64,000 nt of DNA, taken from Forficula auricularia (Eukaryota > Arthropoda > Insecta > Dermaptera > Forficulidae). Shown here piece by piece: positions 45,085 through 58,321 of this stretch. The stretch covers positions 18,366,573 through 18,430,572 of the forward strand of contig JALMQS010000225.1 of NCBI GenBank assembly GCA_024734495.1, written 5' to 3'. Within the stretch, counting starts at the first letter, position 1; each line of letters starts with the position of its first letter. The notes under the pieces are model-generated. The model was given only the letters and a program-made list of their open reading frames with translations, ran no database searches and was not told where the DNA came from. A program made the translations under genes and the position numbers.

Positions 45085-46189
45085 TCTTTACAAATAAAAA
45101 AAATTAAAAAAATATGTTACTGATTTTTATAAGTCATTCAATGTAAGTGACAGATGAATTTAATGGACATCTCAATATTCTTAAACATGGTTAAACTAAA
45201 TGAAAACATTGAGCGCATAGGTAAATTTGACCCAAACAGACAGAGAGACAAAATTACGAGTTGAATAAAACCGTGTAAATATTTTTTATAAGTCTATAGG
45301 TTTACAATTTTTATACTATAGCAAATATACTTTCATTTGCAAATATACCTATTTTTTAGTCTAAATTTATCTATGCAAGGTACTCAACAGACATTTTTTC
45401 CATGCGAGATAAAATAAAATAGTTTTTAAGGAATTTGGTGTTGGTACTTGGTGAAACATTTTTACTTTATCCAATGCGAAGCATGGGGAAAGTATTGCAA
45501 TCGGTCGCGCGGCAAGCGCGACTTCAAAGGGTCCTCAGGTAAAGACTACGGAACCCATGGACTCAATTAAGGTTACAAATTGTAGTATTCAATTAGATTG
45601 AATTTTAGCACGTGACGGTTTTGCCAAAAATTACCTGGGATCTCGTCGAGAGGCCAAAAAGTGCCATTTTTTTGCAAGTGCGTGGGGATGGATGGATGGA
45701 TGGATGTTATCGTTTTTTTCGTCCACGAATTTTTCCACACCGTTGTACCGATTGAATTGAAATTGAAAACCTACAATTATTTTAACAAAATGAAGCGCTG
45801 ATTAGTTTTTGGTACATATCGGTTCACAAACATTAGTACTTTATTTCAGTACTTTTTTAGTTTTTTCTAAATATCTTGAAAATGACTTAACCAATTTTGA
45901 TGAAATTTAATATCCTAATTAAGTACCTTGGGGACCACAAAAAAGGTTAAATAAAGTATTTAGTAAAATCATATTTTAAAGTACTTTACTCCAGAGTAAA
46001 ATAGTACTTTTTTTAATTTTTTATTTTAAATTCTTTAAAATTTATTCATTTGATCGTTTTAATATAGCTCATTTAACCTAACTTAAGTAAGAATGGTTAG
46101 ACTTCTTGCTGTGAAATGGTAAAAATTTATGAGGAAATTTTATGAGTAACCATAGCAACTGCGTTGTTTTCTTATCCGTTACCTTTGCT
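45085..46189. other. hAT interior, low-information sequence
   Basis: Contains an ATGG microsatellite (about 45692-45712) and a GC-richer block (45480-45560). No coding frame is recognised. Confidence 0.4.
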
Positions 46190-46690
46190 TAAGACATAGA
46201 GAAATCGACTTTAAACCAAAAATAGCGATTGATTCTCATCTAATACTTGAGGAATAACAATTCTATATTGGATTTTTGACGTTTCGGTTTTTATTGGTAA
46301 CCATTGCTGAAGACATAGAGAAATCGACTTTAAACCAAAAATAGCGATTGATTCTCATTTAATACTTGAGGAATAACAATTCTATATTGGATTTTTGACG
46401 TTCAGTTTTTATTGGTAACCATTGCTGAAGAGATAGAGAAATCGACTTTAAACCAAAAATAGCGATTGATTCTCATCTAATACTCGAGGAATAACAATTC
46501 TACATTAGGTTTTTGACGTTTCGATTATTATTGGTAATCATTGCTGAAGACATGGAGGAATCGACTTAAAATCAAAAATAACGATCGATTCTTATCTAAT
46601 ACTAGAGGAATAACCTTATTGCATTCCACTTTTGATGTTTTGACTATTAATGGCAACCTCTACTGAAAACGTGGAAGAATCGACTTAAAA
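46190..46690 (-). repeat. 119-bp tandem repeat, about four units, with GAAACGTC box
   Basis: gaaatcgactttaaacc recurs at about 46200, 46319, 46438, 46556 and 46676. On the minus strand each unit has GGTTACC, AAAAACC and GAAACGTC, a stem II plus 3' core as in the hammerhead-like units, but with CAGCAAT where CUGANGA would be. Divergence rises towards the right. Confidence 0.75.
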
Positions 46691-49600
46691 TCAAAAAGAC
46701 TAAATTCTTTTTTGGTAAACAACTCAAGCTTGAATGTCAAAAATTCAATGTAGAATGATTATTTCTCGACTATTAAATGAGAATTATTTTTAATTAATGT
46801 CAACATGAACTACAAATTGCAAGTGATATCTGATTAATAATAAAGGAACAAACATATTAATATTTCAAATGAATTTGGATAAAGTTTAGCAACGATCCGT
46901 TGCAGTTTATTTAAAGATTTTTATCAGATAAAATAAAGGCGATGAAAATGAAACTTCGTACATGGATTCGAAGAATAGAATAGAATGTATAATTAAAATT
47001 TTGAGCATATTTTTTTAAATGAGTTGGAAGTTTTTTCTGATATCGCAATTTAATAATATTTCTACTAAAATCTTAGAATTTGTCCGAAAAAAGATTGATT
47101 GAATTCTGTCTCTTTTAAAATAGAATAGAATGTTTTCGAAATGTTTCCAAATTATTCTCAAATGATTACAGATAATTGTGAATTTGATAAAGAACATACA
47201 AATTATTTAATTCAATGTCATCTGCAAAAATTAATTGAAAAATTTGAGAAATATTTCACAAATAATAAAATTGATAGCAGAAAATGGTGGATTCGAGATT
47301 CCTATAAAAACTGGGATAATACCAATTTATCAGCAACCCACGATGACACTCTGATTGAATTGAAAAAGGATTTAAGTTTGAATTAACTTTTTCAAGAAAA
47401 AAAGTTTGGTACAATATCGGATACATATTCGGAATACAACATTTATTGCCTTTTGCTTCCACATATCTGTTTAAAAAGGGATTTTCCACAATGGTCAGTA
47501 TTAAGGTTGCTCGGACAGTGCCCCCCAAGTCAAAATAAAATCTAATTTTTTTCGGATAAAATTAAAAATTTTAACACATAAATTAATTATTTTAATTTAG
47601 ATGTTAGATAACATCATTTTTAAATCTGAAGCATGAAATAATTTAATTAATAAATATAATAAATAAATGTGTTTTGACTCGAGTCACGTGATTTATTTAT
47701 TTTAAGTGAAGACGGACTGATATTTTCGATCATGTAGATTTGAATATTTATAAAACCCTCGGTGAGAAAGTTTTTTTTTTTTTTAAGTTACCTACGATAA
47801 TTTATCTATATAAATAAAAGTTTTTTGTTTTTTCTCATCATTCGATTTGGCTAGATTAATCAAAATATATGCTTTCAGCCAACATTCCCTATTCACTACG
47901 TGTTAAAAGTCCGATATTTAATATTTAATTACACGAAAACCCTTGGTAAGATCTTTTTCAAAAAATTATTTTATACCTATTTGTTATCGATTAATAACAT
48001 ATTAAAAATTCAGATTTTAAATCCAAAATCAACCTTAAAATGAAGTAACGTAATAGACTCCGATAATAACGTAATTGAAGTGCGAATAGACAAATTAGTG
48101 GAGTGTATTCAAAAACATTTATGAATTATTGTTACATTTGAAAGTTTTTTTGTACGAGTAATTACGAGTATGTTACCTAATGGTGGGGTCGGAGGGGGGA
48201 GGGGTACTGGCCGAGAAAATATTTTAGGATTTTAAGGGGGCCGCGAATATACTTTCGGATTTTAAGGGGGCCGCGAATATACTTTCGGATTTTAAGGGGG
48301 TCCGCGACTAGTAAAAGGTTAAGAACCACTGCTCTAGAGCACTCGGCTCTTATGCAATTGAGGTACCCCCCCACCCCGAACCCAAACCAATGCCTAATGC
48401 GTAATGAAGTTGGAATTTCACAATTAAAAATCTTTTCTTTACCCATATTTTCTATGTAATTATATAAGTACCTAATTTCATTGGCTCGGTGATTTGTCTG
48501 CTCATCATCGGCACACTAGGGTACAATCTCAAAGTCTCTTTGATGACTCTCTCGAGCAATTGCAGTTGACGCAATTTCTCTCCTTTTTCATGACATTCGT
48601 TAGCACGATCCACCTCCTCAATTACTTGATCCTTTAACAAAATTAAAATTTATTTTTCTTCTTAAATAGCCAATGAGCTCGTTAAAATAATTATGTATTT
48701 CACAGAAAAAGAAATATTACCTGAATATCCTGGTGATTTCCAAGCAAAAAGACGCACCAATTTAGAGCTGTCGCTGTTGTGTCGTGCCCCTTTGAAATTA
48801 AAAATAAAATATTCAAATTTACAAAAAAATTATATGCAGAAAAATAAAAATGCTAACTATATAACTGATGTATTATCTAAAGTGAGCACTGGATCGCATT
48901 AACTATAGAATATTAAATTATAAATTTTAAGGATAAAGTTAAACTTTTTTAAGATTTGCTATGTTTTCAGTAGTTTTTTAGGGACTTACCAATTTTTCAT
49001 CATTAATCGCTTTGAGCTGAAACTTGTCTTATTGTGGGAATTTATTGATACAATCTTGTATCCTTAATTTCAGCTACAATTTTTTGATAGCTCCTAATGT
49101 CGTTTTAAAATTCGAATTTTTCTGATTTCAAAACGGAAATTCTGAAAGCTAAAAGCCCTAAAATCTCAACTGCTCTTCATTTTGGAAATACAACGAATTT
49201 TCTATGATCGTCCGTTTTTGAGTTATATATATATCCGGGATCCATATAGACACATACACTCACAAAAAGACAAACCGAGGGACAGAAAAGAAAAAAATTA
49301 CGTTTTAGAAATTGCTAAACACAAAATACTTCAGCACATAAAAAAAAATCTTGAAAATTTTCGAGTCAGCTTTCAGCCTACTAGCAGTTTAGCTGTCCAA
49401 GTTTATCAAGTAGTAAAAAAATATTTAAAATTAAAATATTTACCTCAAACATAAATGTGTCAACTTCCTCTCGTATTTCTTTATTTCCGAAACTACTATC
49501 ATTTTCAGAAACATCGAGCAAAAGATCAAGAAATGAAAGTCTCTTTTTAGTTTTGCCTTCTAGAAATAATAATAAATTTCAATAATCCATTTTAGGATAA

Positions 49601-50009
49601 ATTCAGAAATTATGTTTGGAAAATTTTATGTGTTAAATCTGTAGTAAAATAAAAAAATTGAAGTTTTATTTTGAATAAGTGATTATAGAAATTGGAGTGA
49701 GCTAACGGCCTACCCAGCAATTGTTTAGGGAGGTGTCTTTTTACGGTTCTATTCAAAAGTAAAACGGGGCTCTATTTTGTATGTCTGTCTGTCTTCTGTC
49801 CATCGGTCAAAGCATTGTAGCTCGTAAGCTAAACAATAGACAAACTCGAAATTTACAAGTTATTTGTATTCATTTTTTATAAAATGAAAAATCTTAATAA
49901 AATTATGATAAATTTGCTGAGCGAGGAATTTTTTGTTGAGTAGAAAATAAAAATTGTATATATTTTTTTAATCATGGAGTGTTAAGTGTAACTATAAAGA
50001 TATTTTTTT

Positions 50010-52290
50010 CATGCAATCGAATGCAAGAATGGGCGCAGCAGCCCCTATGTATCTCGAAAGACCCTTGCATTACCGAAGAGAATGGAAAGTTGTTTAAGTG
50101 AGAGGGTCCCCATGACTTCAAGGAACTGGAACTCTCTCCCAGCCTCTATCTTTCCCAGCACCTATGATCTTCAAACCTTCAAAACCAGGGTGCATAGACA
50201 CCTGCGTCTACATCCTCTCTCTTAATCAACTTTCCCTTCTCTTCGGTAATGCAAGGGTCTTTCGAGATCCATAGGGGCTACATCTTTACTGGTGCACCCC
50301 TTCTTGCATTCGATTGCATTAAAAAAAAAAAAAAAAAAAAGGGTGGAGACGTAGGTGTTTATGCACTCGGGCTTTGAAAGTTTGAAGGTTATAAGTGTTG
50401 GGAAAGATGGAGGCTGGGAGAGAGTTTCGGTTCCTTGAAGTCATGGGGATATACGTATTGGCGAATGAAGTGGTCTGGCACTTTTCTCATTTGACCGCAA
50501 AAGAGTTTTGGGAGTCGTCAAAACGCGTTCTACGCACAAAGCATGCTTTGGGGGGAGGGGGGGAGATTATTGATTTTATCTCATCAGAGCACCTGCCGTG
50601 ATAGTATCTATAGAAAAGGGAAAGAGCAGAGACATTTCTTCGATGAGCTAGCGAGTCGAGGGAGTCGGTGAGGGTAGAATCGTCAATTAGCCTGACGGCT
50701 CGTTTCTGAATTGCATCCAAGGTAGCATGAGAATATTTAGAGGCTCCTCTCCACAGATGAGAGCCGTATTCGAGACAGGGGCCGGATTTGGGCCTTGTAG
50801 ATGGTGAGAAGATGAAAAATCGCTTGGATCTAAATAAGTAGCCAATCTTCCTTGCTGCAGATTTCGCTACAGAGGAGATGTGTTCATTCCAAGACAGGTC
50901 AGATGCGACAGAGACGCCCAACATGGATAGGCTCTCACACATTTTCAGGGTATTCGAATCGAAGTGAAAATCAGGGAAATTTTTATTTTCGCGCCTAGAA
51001 ATTAGACAACATTGAGTCTTGGTTGCATTAAAGTTAACTAAATTTTGAGAGCCCCATTTATTCAGTTTGTCTAGGTCGAGAGTGATTGAAGAGGCAACAT
51101 TGATTCGATTATTCGGGGGTGAGGGCTTGCCGTGCAGAGTGCTATCGTCGCGTAACAATGAGTGGGGTTTGACGTTTGATCGATAAGGTCGTTGATATAA
51201 ATTAGGAAGAGTGTGGGGGAGATTACAGAGCCTTGGGGAACACCAGCGTTTGTGGAGAACGATTCAGATGATATTGCATTCACCACAACTTTGGTACTAC
51301 GGTTTGTCAGAAAGCTTTCTATCCATTTGTGAAGTGTTGGTGTGAATCCAAAGGCTGTCAGTTTGGCAAGAAGATTTTTGTGCCAAAATTGGTCAAAAGC
51401 TTTTGAGATATCTAGGGCTACAGCGAGGGTTTCTTTTCTGGTCTCTAGAGTTTTGATCCAGGTGTGGGTGACATAGGTTAAGATGTCGCCTGTGGAACGA
51501 TTTTGTCTAAATCCATATTGCATATCGTGAATTAATTTATTAGTTTCTAAGTGACGAAGGACGTGTTGGTTTATAACCATTTCCATTATTTTGGAAAGAA
51601 CAGAGGTGATCGCGATAGGTCTGTAATTAGAGATTAGTGAAGACACCTTTTTTTAGGAATAGGTGTGACTCTGGCTATTTTCCAGCTTTTGGGGAATATG
51701 CCCGATTCGTAAGAGAGTTGGAATAGCTTGGATAAAATAGGGGCAAGTTCAGGGGCGCATTTTTTAAAGAGAATTGGTGGGATGTCATCTGGGCCAGCGG
51801 CGGATTTCAATTTTTTAATGTCTTTTTTCATTATTTGAGGCCAGAAAATTATTTTACCCATGAAGTTGGTTTGGAGGGTATAAGTGGGCGGGTTAAGCCC
51901 TTTGTCATCTAAAGTAGAGTTAGTGGAGAAAAAGGAGGCTAGTCATTCAGTTTTGTCAGTGGTGGTCGTGGCCATTTGGGTGGAAGAGAGGCGGAAGTGA
52001 TGGAGACGCGAAATTTCTGTTTATTGCCTTGTGTAAAGAGAAAAAGGCCCGTTTTCCTTGGGGTAAGATGCGAGACGGTCAGCAATCCTCAGATCGAATG
52101 ATTTTTTTGTCTCAGAGATAATTTTTTTGCAAGAACTTCGCGATTTGATAAATGCAATTCGGTCACATTCTAGACGTGAAAGTTTCCATTTTTGAAAATA
52201 TTTGTTTTTTCACCACATTGTTTACCAAACCAGGGCTTGGAATCCTTGTTTCCTTTAATCGATTTTGAGGGAAATACTTTTCTAGGCCAA
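50010..52290 (-). pseudogene. LINE J1, longest copy, RT domain, split by another J1
   Basis: Minus strand. Fragments: 51861-51634 (KKLKSAAGPDDIPPILFKKC, KSWKIARVTPIPKK), 51646-51071 ([45 protein letters not shown]) and 51158-50487 (post-RT block). A one-base deletion at the YADD box (near 51150) breaks the frame exactly at the catalytic site. The 3' UTR is cut by the plus-strand insertion at 50105-50335 and resumes at 50010-50104. Not in copy A (23300); flanked by aagatatt/aagatctt-like target copies. Jockey/CR1-like; the endonuclease is missing. Confidence 0.88.
50105..50335 (+). mobile_element. LINE J1 3' end inserted into another J1
   Basis: Opposite orientation to its host. It starts within the final coding block ([12 protein letters not shown]) and ends in an 18-base A run at 50322-50340. 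The host 3' UTR is interrupted between aagtgagaggg and gggtggagac. Confidence 0.8.
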
Positions 52291-53014
52291 GATCTTCTTA
52301 AGTAGAATTTGGATTAATTTTTTAAATTTAATTCGCCTTAAAATAACTATGTGAGGGAGTCCCAAAGTTTGGTTGATTTTTATAACTGTTGGATTTTAGA
52401 AATGAGTTAACCAAAATTATGAAATAATTTCACGAATTCCTTCATTTTGTCTTGATTAACGTCAAATAGAAACGAATTCGATATCTCAACTATTTCGGAA
52501 GTTTTATAATATGATAAACCCTTCATAATGCGGGCCCATTACTTTTTCTATAAGAAAAATAAAAAAATTTAAATATGAAATGAATCTAGAGTTAAAAAAT
52601 TTAATGTAAATTTTAAATATACTTCAGGGCAACTCATTTTAACATTTTTCTTTACAAATTCATCTATCTCTTTTATACAGTCTAAGAGATTATTTTCAAT
52701 TTACAATTACTTAATACAAATTTAGAAGAAAACATGTCTTCTTCATAATGGAATAATTTGAATTAATTTTATAATTTTTCAATATAAAATGATAAAGAAA
52801 ATATTGGCTTATTCTACTAGTTGGGATCTAAATTTTGATATCCACATAATTGATTAAGAATTATTATTATTTATTCATTTTAGATGTCGGTACGGGAGGG
52901 AAGTCATTTGATTTTTTCTCGGAAATTTATGTTATAATCTATTTTATAATGAAGTACTATGGCAAAAGTTACGGAATCCTACGAAAAAATTGATAATATC
53001 AAGAAATAATTTAC
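52291..53014. other. Intron 7 of P450 B
   Basis: Matches the copy A intron but lacks about 500 bp found at 23550-24050 in copy A. No intact feature was found. Confidence 0.45.
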
Positions 53015-53408
53015 CTTGTTTGTTTTTATCATTGGAAAATTGTTCTCTTCTTTCAGAAATTACCTAATACAGAAATAATAAATATTAATATTCATTAATT
53101 AAAAACCTATTATATTTCGTTAGTAGTTAGTAGTTTGTTCAAGTTACTTTATTCGTAAAATCATGGACAATTTTCACTTGTTTTCTGTGTTCTCTCCCAA
53201 TAGAAGAAAAATAAAACGTTATTGGATGGAACAGCCAAATTTTACTCTTTCTTTCTGTCACTAAAGTACTTAAACTATAATAACAAAAAATGTTCATTTA
53301 ATATTACGAAGAAATTCATAAAAAGAAAACAAAATACGAACGCTTTAACTCCGTTAACATATTCATAGCCTTTAATTTGGGCGTCCACTTTGATCCCCAT
53401 TGCTGATT

Positions 53409-54334
53409 CTGCAAATATGATTTATGAAATTTCTATTATAATAATAAAAAATCTTTATTTTTGATTGTGTAATTTCACATATTTGGATCTGAATAAAAAT
53501 ATCAACTCGCTGTCAAAAAATGTATTCTCAGAATATCAATGAAGTATTTTTTAAATTGATTATATAATAAATATAATATATTTAATTTTGATTTTATAAT
53601 AATTTACTATACAAGTGTAATTTTGGATATATCTACCATATTCGGACAGGAGTAAATTTAAAAACATCAACAAATTATTGTTGAAAAAAGTAGACAATTT
53701 TTAAATAGAACATAATGATGACTCCTGACATGGAAGGTTTATATAGACTTTGAAAATATGAAATAAATTAAAAGACGGCATTTTAAAAGTGTGGGGCGAA
53801 TAAACTTTTAATTAATTTTTACAAAGTGCCCCATGCTTTTTGATTAAGTATTACATTATTTTGTACTTTTTAGAAGTATGTTTTTTAATTTTTTTAAAAT
53901 ATAATTATTTTTTTACTTTTTAGACTTAATTATTTTTATAGAGAAAAGTTTGCGGAATTTAACAGAATGAAATGTATTTATTTTTAGACAGGGTACTATT
54001 AATGTTTTAAATTAGAAATTTGGCCTCATAAAACACCAAATTTCGTATTTATTTTTATTATTTTTATATAATTTCATTTAAATTGAGTAGGTAAACAACT
54101 AGTTTTATGGAGAAATATTTGCTGCATTTAACAGAACAATAGTCACATTGATACATAGATGATACATATACATACATGTGAAGCTAATATAAAGCATGTA
54201 AACATGAATTTATTTGCTAATTAGATTTTAATAATAAAATTGTTATTATTTTAAAATCATTTTATCAATAAAATTTAGATAAAAAATCACGGACTCAATA
54301 AATATTATAATTAAATATATGTAATAGAATTAAT
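53409..54334. other. Intron 4 of P450 B
   Basis: Shared intron sequence. At 53785-53915 lies the single surviving fold-back arm whose pair in copy A flanks the J2 LINE. Confidence 0.45.
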
Positions 54335-54780
54335 AGTAAATTTGATAAAGGAAGATAACCAGATAGCTATTGGTAGCGATGAAAAAAATAAGCTGTGGGA
54401 GAGATACATAAAAGAGCTGTTCGACGATTAGAGACCGGCCAGAGAAAACAATAGACACTACGCATTGGAGAAAGTAAAAAGAAGGATCAACAAAGGCCGT
54501 GAACTATACAACACCGCGAAGAAGAGGAAGGTGGCCTATCTGGGACATATAATGAGAAGTGCAAAATATCAACTATTACAGCTGATTATAGAAGGAAAGA
54601 TAGAGGGTAGGCGAGTAAGGGGAAGGAGGAAGATGTCTTGGTTGCAGAATATCAGACACTGGACGGGTCTCAGAAGCGTTCAAGAGCTTCTACACACCGC
54701 TAAGAACAGAGAAAGAATGCGGAATGTGGTCGCGAACATCCATTAATGGATAAGCAGTCGAAGAAGAAGAAGAAAATATT
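54335..54780 (+). pseudogene. RTE-like retrotransposon, internally deleted, copy B
   Basis: Same insertion as 27110-28790. About 1.25 kb (RT palm and thumb) is deleted and replaced by about 30 bp of filler between gaccggccagagaaa and agaaggatcaacaaagg. The remaining frame 54465-54746 is the C-terminal tail ([28 protein letters not shown]) up to the GAAGAA end. Confidence 0.88.
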
Positions 54781-55437
54781 ATTTTGATCATTTTGTAAAG
54801 CTTTTGGTTTTATATTTCACGAATTTATTTATATGTAATAGTTAGGTATGAATAAAATTCATTTTATTTTTAGCTAAAGCGTGTATTTGTATTGTTTAGC
54901 AGCTGAGAATTTAGATGATTTCGTGTCAAAAAATTTGTAGAGTCACTATGATTGAAGACATCCTAATCTAAGCTTTATAATGATAAAATTAAAATGATTG
55001 ATTTATTTTTATTTATCTATTTGCATTAAGATCAATCTGTATTTTTCTACAATTCATAAATAATGATAGTACATACTCACCGCATATTATATCTAATGTG
55101 AGATTCAGAATATATGGAAATATATCAAATGCTTTGCCGTCCTCTGCATGTTTCTTCAAATTATTTATAAAAACATTTGAATTTTGATTGGTTGTCTCTT
55201 CATGATGCTCGAGAATTTTAAAATGAAAAGCTGAAGTGAGCAATTTCCGATGATTAAACCATTTTTCCCCTAAAATAAAAATGAATTAAAAAAAAATAAT
55301 CGTTCCATTACAGCGAGTGCGAAAACAATAATTTCTTAATAGTTACCTGAGCTGAGAAGAAGACCATCTCCAACCCAATCTTCCAAAAGCTTATACATTA
55401 TATCTTTGGATATATTTTTGTTGCTAGTTAAAAGTAC

Positions 55438-56732
55438 CTAAAAATAATTGAATTATATAAAATAAGTAGGATAGATGCTTATATTATGCAAATATTGATA
55501 TATTAATTATTGATAAAAATTGATAATATATTTATTTCGTATCGGGTTTTTAAACTATTTACACTTTGATTTTAACCGATAAGTTGTACTCAGACAATAA
55601 TGATGCTGAGTAAAGCATTAGCATGAGAGTCTAAAAATAAATTACCTGACACTGTCAAGGAGTATGAAAAATCTTAATGACATTCCGCTTTGAGAATATT
55701 TTAATAGATCGATTGACTAAGACTATTTATCTTGGTCCTTTTATTTCATAAAAATTCCCACAATGTTAGATAATATAAAATCAAATAGGAAATTTAATTT
55801 GGCATTTAACTAAATTAACATATACCTATTTTTCTAATACATAATAATATAATCAAAGTATAAAAATGAGAATTATAAACAATAAAAATTTTATCAGAAC
55901 GCCTTAATTAGTCTCAAAATGTAAACTATGAGTCTTGCGACCAGCTTGGAAGCCATTGCGATGCGTTGATTAGATGTCTAGAAACGTCGTTAAAAACGGC
56001 TTCAGAATCAAAAGCAGAAACTTAGTGGATAAGTTAAAAAGAATGTGCTAGTATTCTATAAATGTACAAAATTTATTATTATTACGAACAGATAATTATT
56101 AGAAATAATTAAAATTAAAATATGTTACTAAAGAATTTTCTTCACAAAAGTGCAAGGTTTCTATTATTATGCACATTCGTTTATTGTATTAGCACATATG
56201 TATATTCATGGGAGGACAATTTACTATAAACAGCAAACAGCCTGCTTTGTTATGTTAAAAAGTTTAATAATAGAATTATAATATTTATTCTTTCAATCTT
56301 CTAATAAAAACTTCTGACTACTAAGAAAATTCACAAATCAAATATTAAACAAATAAAACGGAAGTCCATCAAAGATCAAATTAAATGTAATAATAGTTTT
56401 TCTCGTTTGTTAGTATATTTGAAGACTTCTAATGGTTCAGGCCCTGAAGGTTTTTTCATTATTCATTTTTTGAACTATTTCATTAAGGACCTCCGCCGTT
56501 TCACTTTTTCGTTTCGCTGAATTTCTATCAGCATTTCAAAATATTGGATTTCTAGAGCATGAAATTAGAAATAGATCAAATCGAAGATTTCCGTATTTTT
56601 CAAAAACTCCTTTGAAAATTTTTAGTTTTCGAAAATTCCTTTTGGAGAGCTTGGTTGAATTTAAGTTTTTAAATCCCATATTTTATTTATACTAATTTAT
56701 TATTATTTAAATAAAATGTAAAATAAACTCAC
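55438..56732. other. Intron 2 of P450 B
   Basis: About 55850-56440 is specific to copy B and not recognised. Flanks match copy A. Confidence 0.4.
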
Positions 56733-57560
56733 CTGAAGATCTTCAATATCATTAAGGAAGATACCTCCTCGACCTAATACCCAAATTCTTACCCTACTTC
56801 CATAATCATTGAATAGTTTTTGAAAATTATCCATCTCCACTGAAACATTATCAAATAATACATATATTTGATCAATAATTTAATAATAATAATTTTCCTT
56901 AATATTTTACATTAGCAGGCAGAATTATAAATATGTATATTTATAGCTGACGCCTAGATAAGTTTAATATTCTTTACACTTCCACACATAAATCAGAGCT
57001 TGAAAGTCATCGTAAGATAATTTATTTAATAATATCGTTACGAATTTTGTCTTAGTATTTCCTCATTTCTTTCGGATCCAAAAAAATATTTCAAAATTTT
57101 AGGTCTTAAATTCTCATAAAAAGACCCATGATTTGATTGAACTTATGGATTTGAAGATTTAATAATTAAAATTTTTCAGAAGTATTTCTTTCCTCGTATT
57201 TTGAGCCTCAGAAATCTGACCTGGCCTACGGTTCTTCACCTAATAGATAATTTGAGTTTGAAATATAATTTACTTCAGATTTCTATTATTTTTGAGATAT
57301 GGTTACTTTATGCATAAAATGGGTCTTCATCTTCACCTGCCCAATTTTCACCATTAGACTAAAATTTTCAATTCTTTTAATATTTGACAGCATTAACCAT
57401 AGATTTAAAAAATCCCTGCTTTCTAAAGAATAGTTTTAATTTTCGTCCTAGCACACAATTTCTAAATATTTTCTTTAGATTTAGTGGTCAGAAAATTATT
57501 TCTGGTAAAAGCTCAAATTCGAATTTTTGGGTGTTGCAATTACTATGTACTTATCTAGAG

Positions 57561-57899
57561 CAGAGGTCGGCAATCTTTTAGATATTGCGAACCACTAAAT
57601 TCGTAATTTAAAATTTCGAGGACCAATAAAATAATTTTTAAAGTTACGAATTATTTACGAGCATTGAGTAAGATACATTATACATAAATACATATATATA
57701 TATATATATATAATATTAATAATTTTAATAGCATTTAATTGACGATAACAAAAAAAGTAAAAAATAATACTAATATAAACTTTTCAATTAAATACTAATA
57801 TATATTATATTTAGTTCAGCGAATTTGAATAATATCTGAATTTCTTTGCGGACCATTAAAATTACGCAACAAACCAACGGTACAGGTTGCCGACCGCTG
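57561..57899. mobile_element. hAT-type MITE in intron 1, copy B
   Basis: Counterpart of 31111-31451, with TIR CAGAGGTCGGCAATC and an ATCTAGAG/AATTAGAG pair as its decayed duplication. Confidence 0.7.
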
Positions 57900-58251
57900 A
57901 ATTAGAGTACAAAATTGATAGTTAGGTCGTAATACAATATTCACTACTCTTAATAAGTATTTATAGGTAAATGAAATTAATAATTTTTCAACAAGCAAAC
58001 GATATTGCTCCAGTGAGATGGAAATCGCGAAAATTAAATCATCTCGTAAAAATGGAAATACTTTTGGGCCCGGTAAAGAACCCAAAGCTTCGACGATTTC
58101 ATTTGATGGGATTTGATAAGGAAATAGAATATAAAACACCACTAAAACAACAACTACAGATAAAAGAATAAACAACCACATCTTGTCTAACAACGTTAAA
58201 ATGAACTCAGATTAAATGAATATTAAATTTGTTTTGGCTGGTTTTATCTGC

Positions 58252-58259
58252 TTATATAA
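58252..58259 (-). promoter_or_regulatory. TATA-like box of P450 copy B
   Basis: TATATAAG on the minus strand, about 71-78 bp before the ATG at 58181 and aligned with the copy A TATA box. The 42-bp satellite starts only about 60 bp further upstream. Confidence 0.45.
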
Positions 58260-58321
58260 AAAACTTATCTCCTATCATTCACTTTTTCTCTGGTCTTGAG
58301 GAATTTAATCGATTTTATTTT

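Larger units (their letters stand above)
44720..48331 (+). mobile_element. hAT transposon remnant, copy B
   Basis: TIRs CAGCGATTCTTAAC and the inverse of CAGTGGTTCTTAACC, with an 8-bp duplication CTCTAGAG at 44712-44719 and 48332-48339. A transposase piece on the plus strand at about 47110-47386 reads HLQKLIEKFEKYFTNNKID and WWIRDSYKNW, matching the C-terminal half of ZBED5-type hAT transposases. The element holds a SINE (44784-45084), a 119-bp tandem repeat (46190-46690) and a triplicated 31-bp unit (48234-48305, ccgcgaatatactttcgg). Confidence 0.75.
40512..58181 (-). pseudogene. Cytochrome P450, CYP4 family, copy B, exon 1 damaged
   Basis: Exons found: 58181-58010 (damaged), 56839-56733, 55437-55347, 55269-55081, 53408-53331, 53260-53148, 53063-53015, 49559-49444, 48789-48721, 48631-48472, 41335-41156 and 40678-40512. 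Exons 2-12 equal copy A in length and phase and keep [26 protein letters not shown] and [10 protein letters not shown]. Exon 1 keeps the anchor and LPGPK, but about 45 bp before its end are diverged with one extra base. The donor GTGAGT has become GGAGCA. Without another first exon the protein cannot be made, so this is called a recent pseudogene. Use of an alternative donor or start is possible. Confidence 0.75.
38546..58321 (-). repeat. Segmental duplication copy B
   Basis: Matches 12818-31930. Copy-specific events are three AACCGACTTC elements (41722, 42553, 43613), the J1 LINE pair at 50010-52290, an insert at about 55850-56440, loss of 1.25 kb from the RTE at 54.4 kb, and an extra interior in the shared hAT. 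The right end abuts satellite array 2. Confidence 0.9.
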
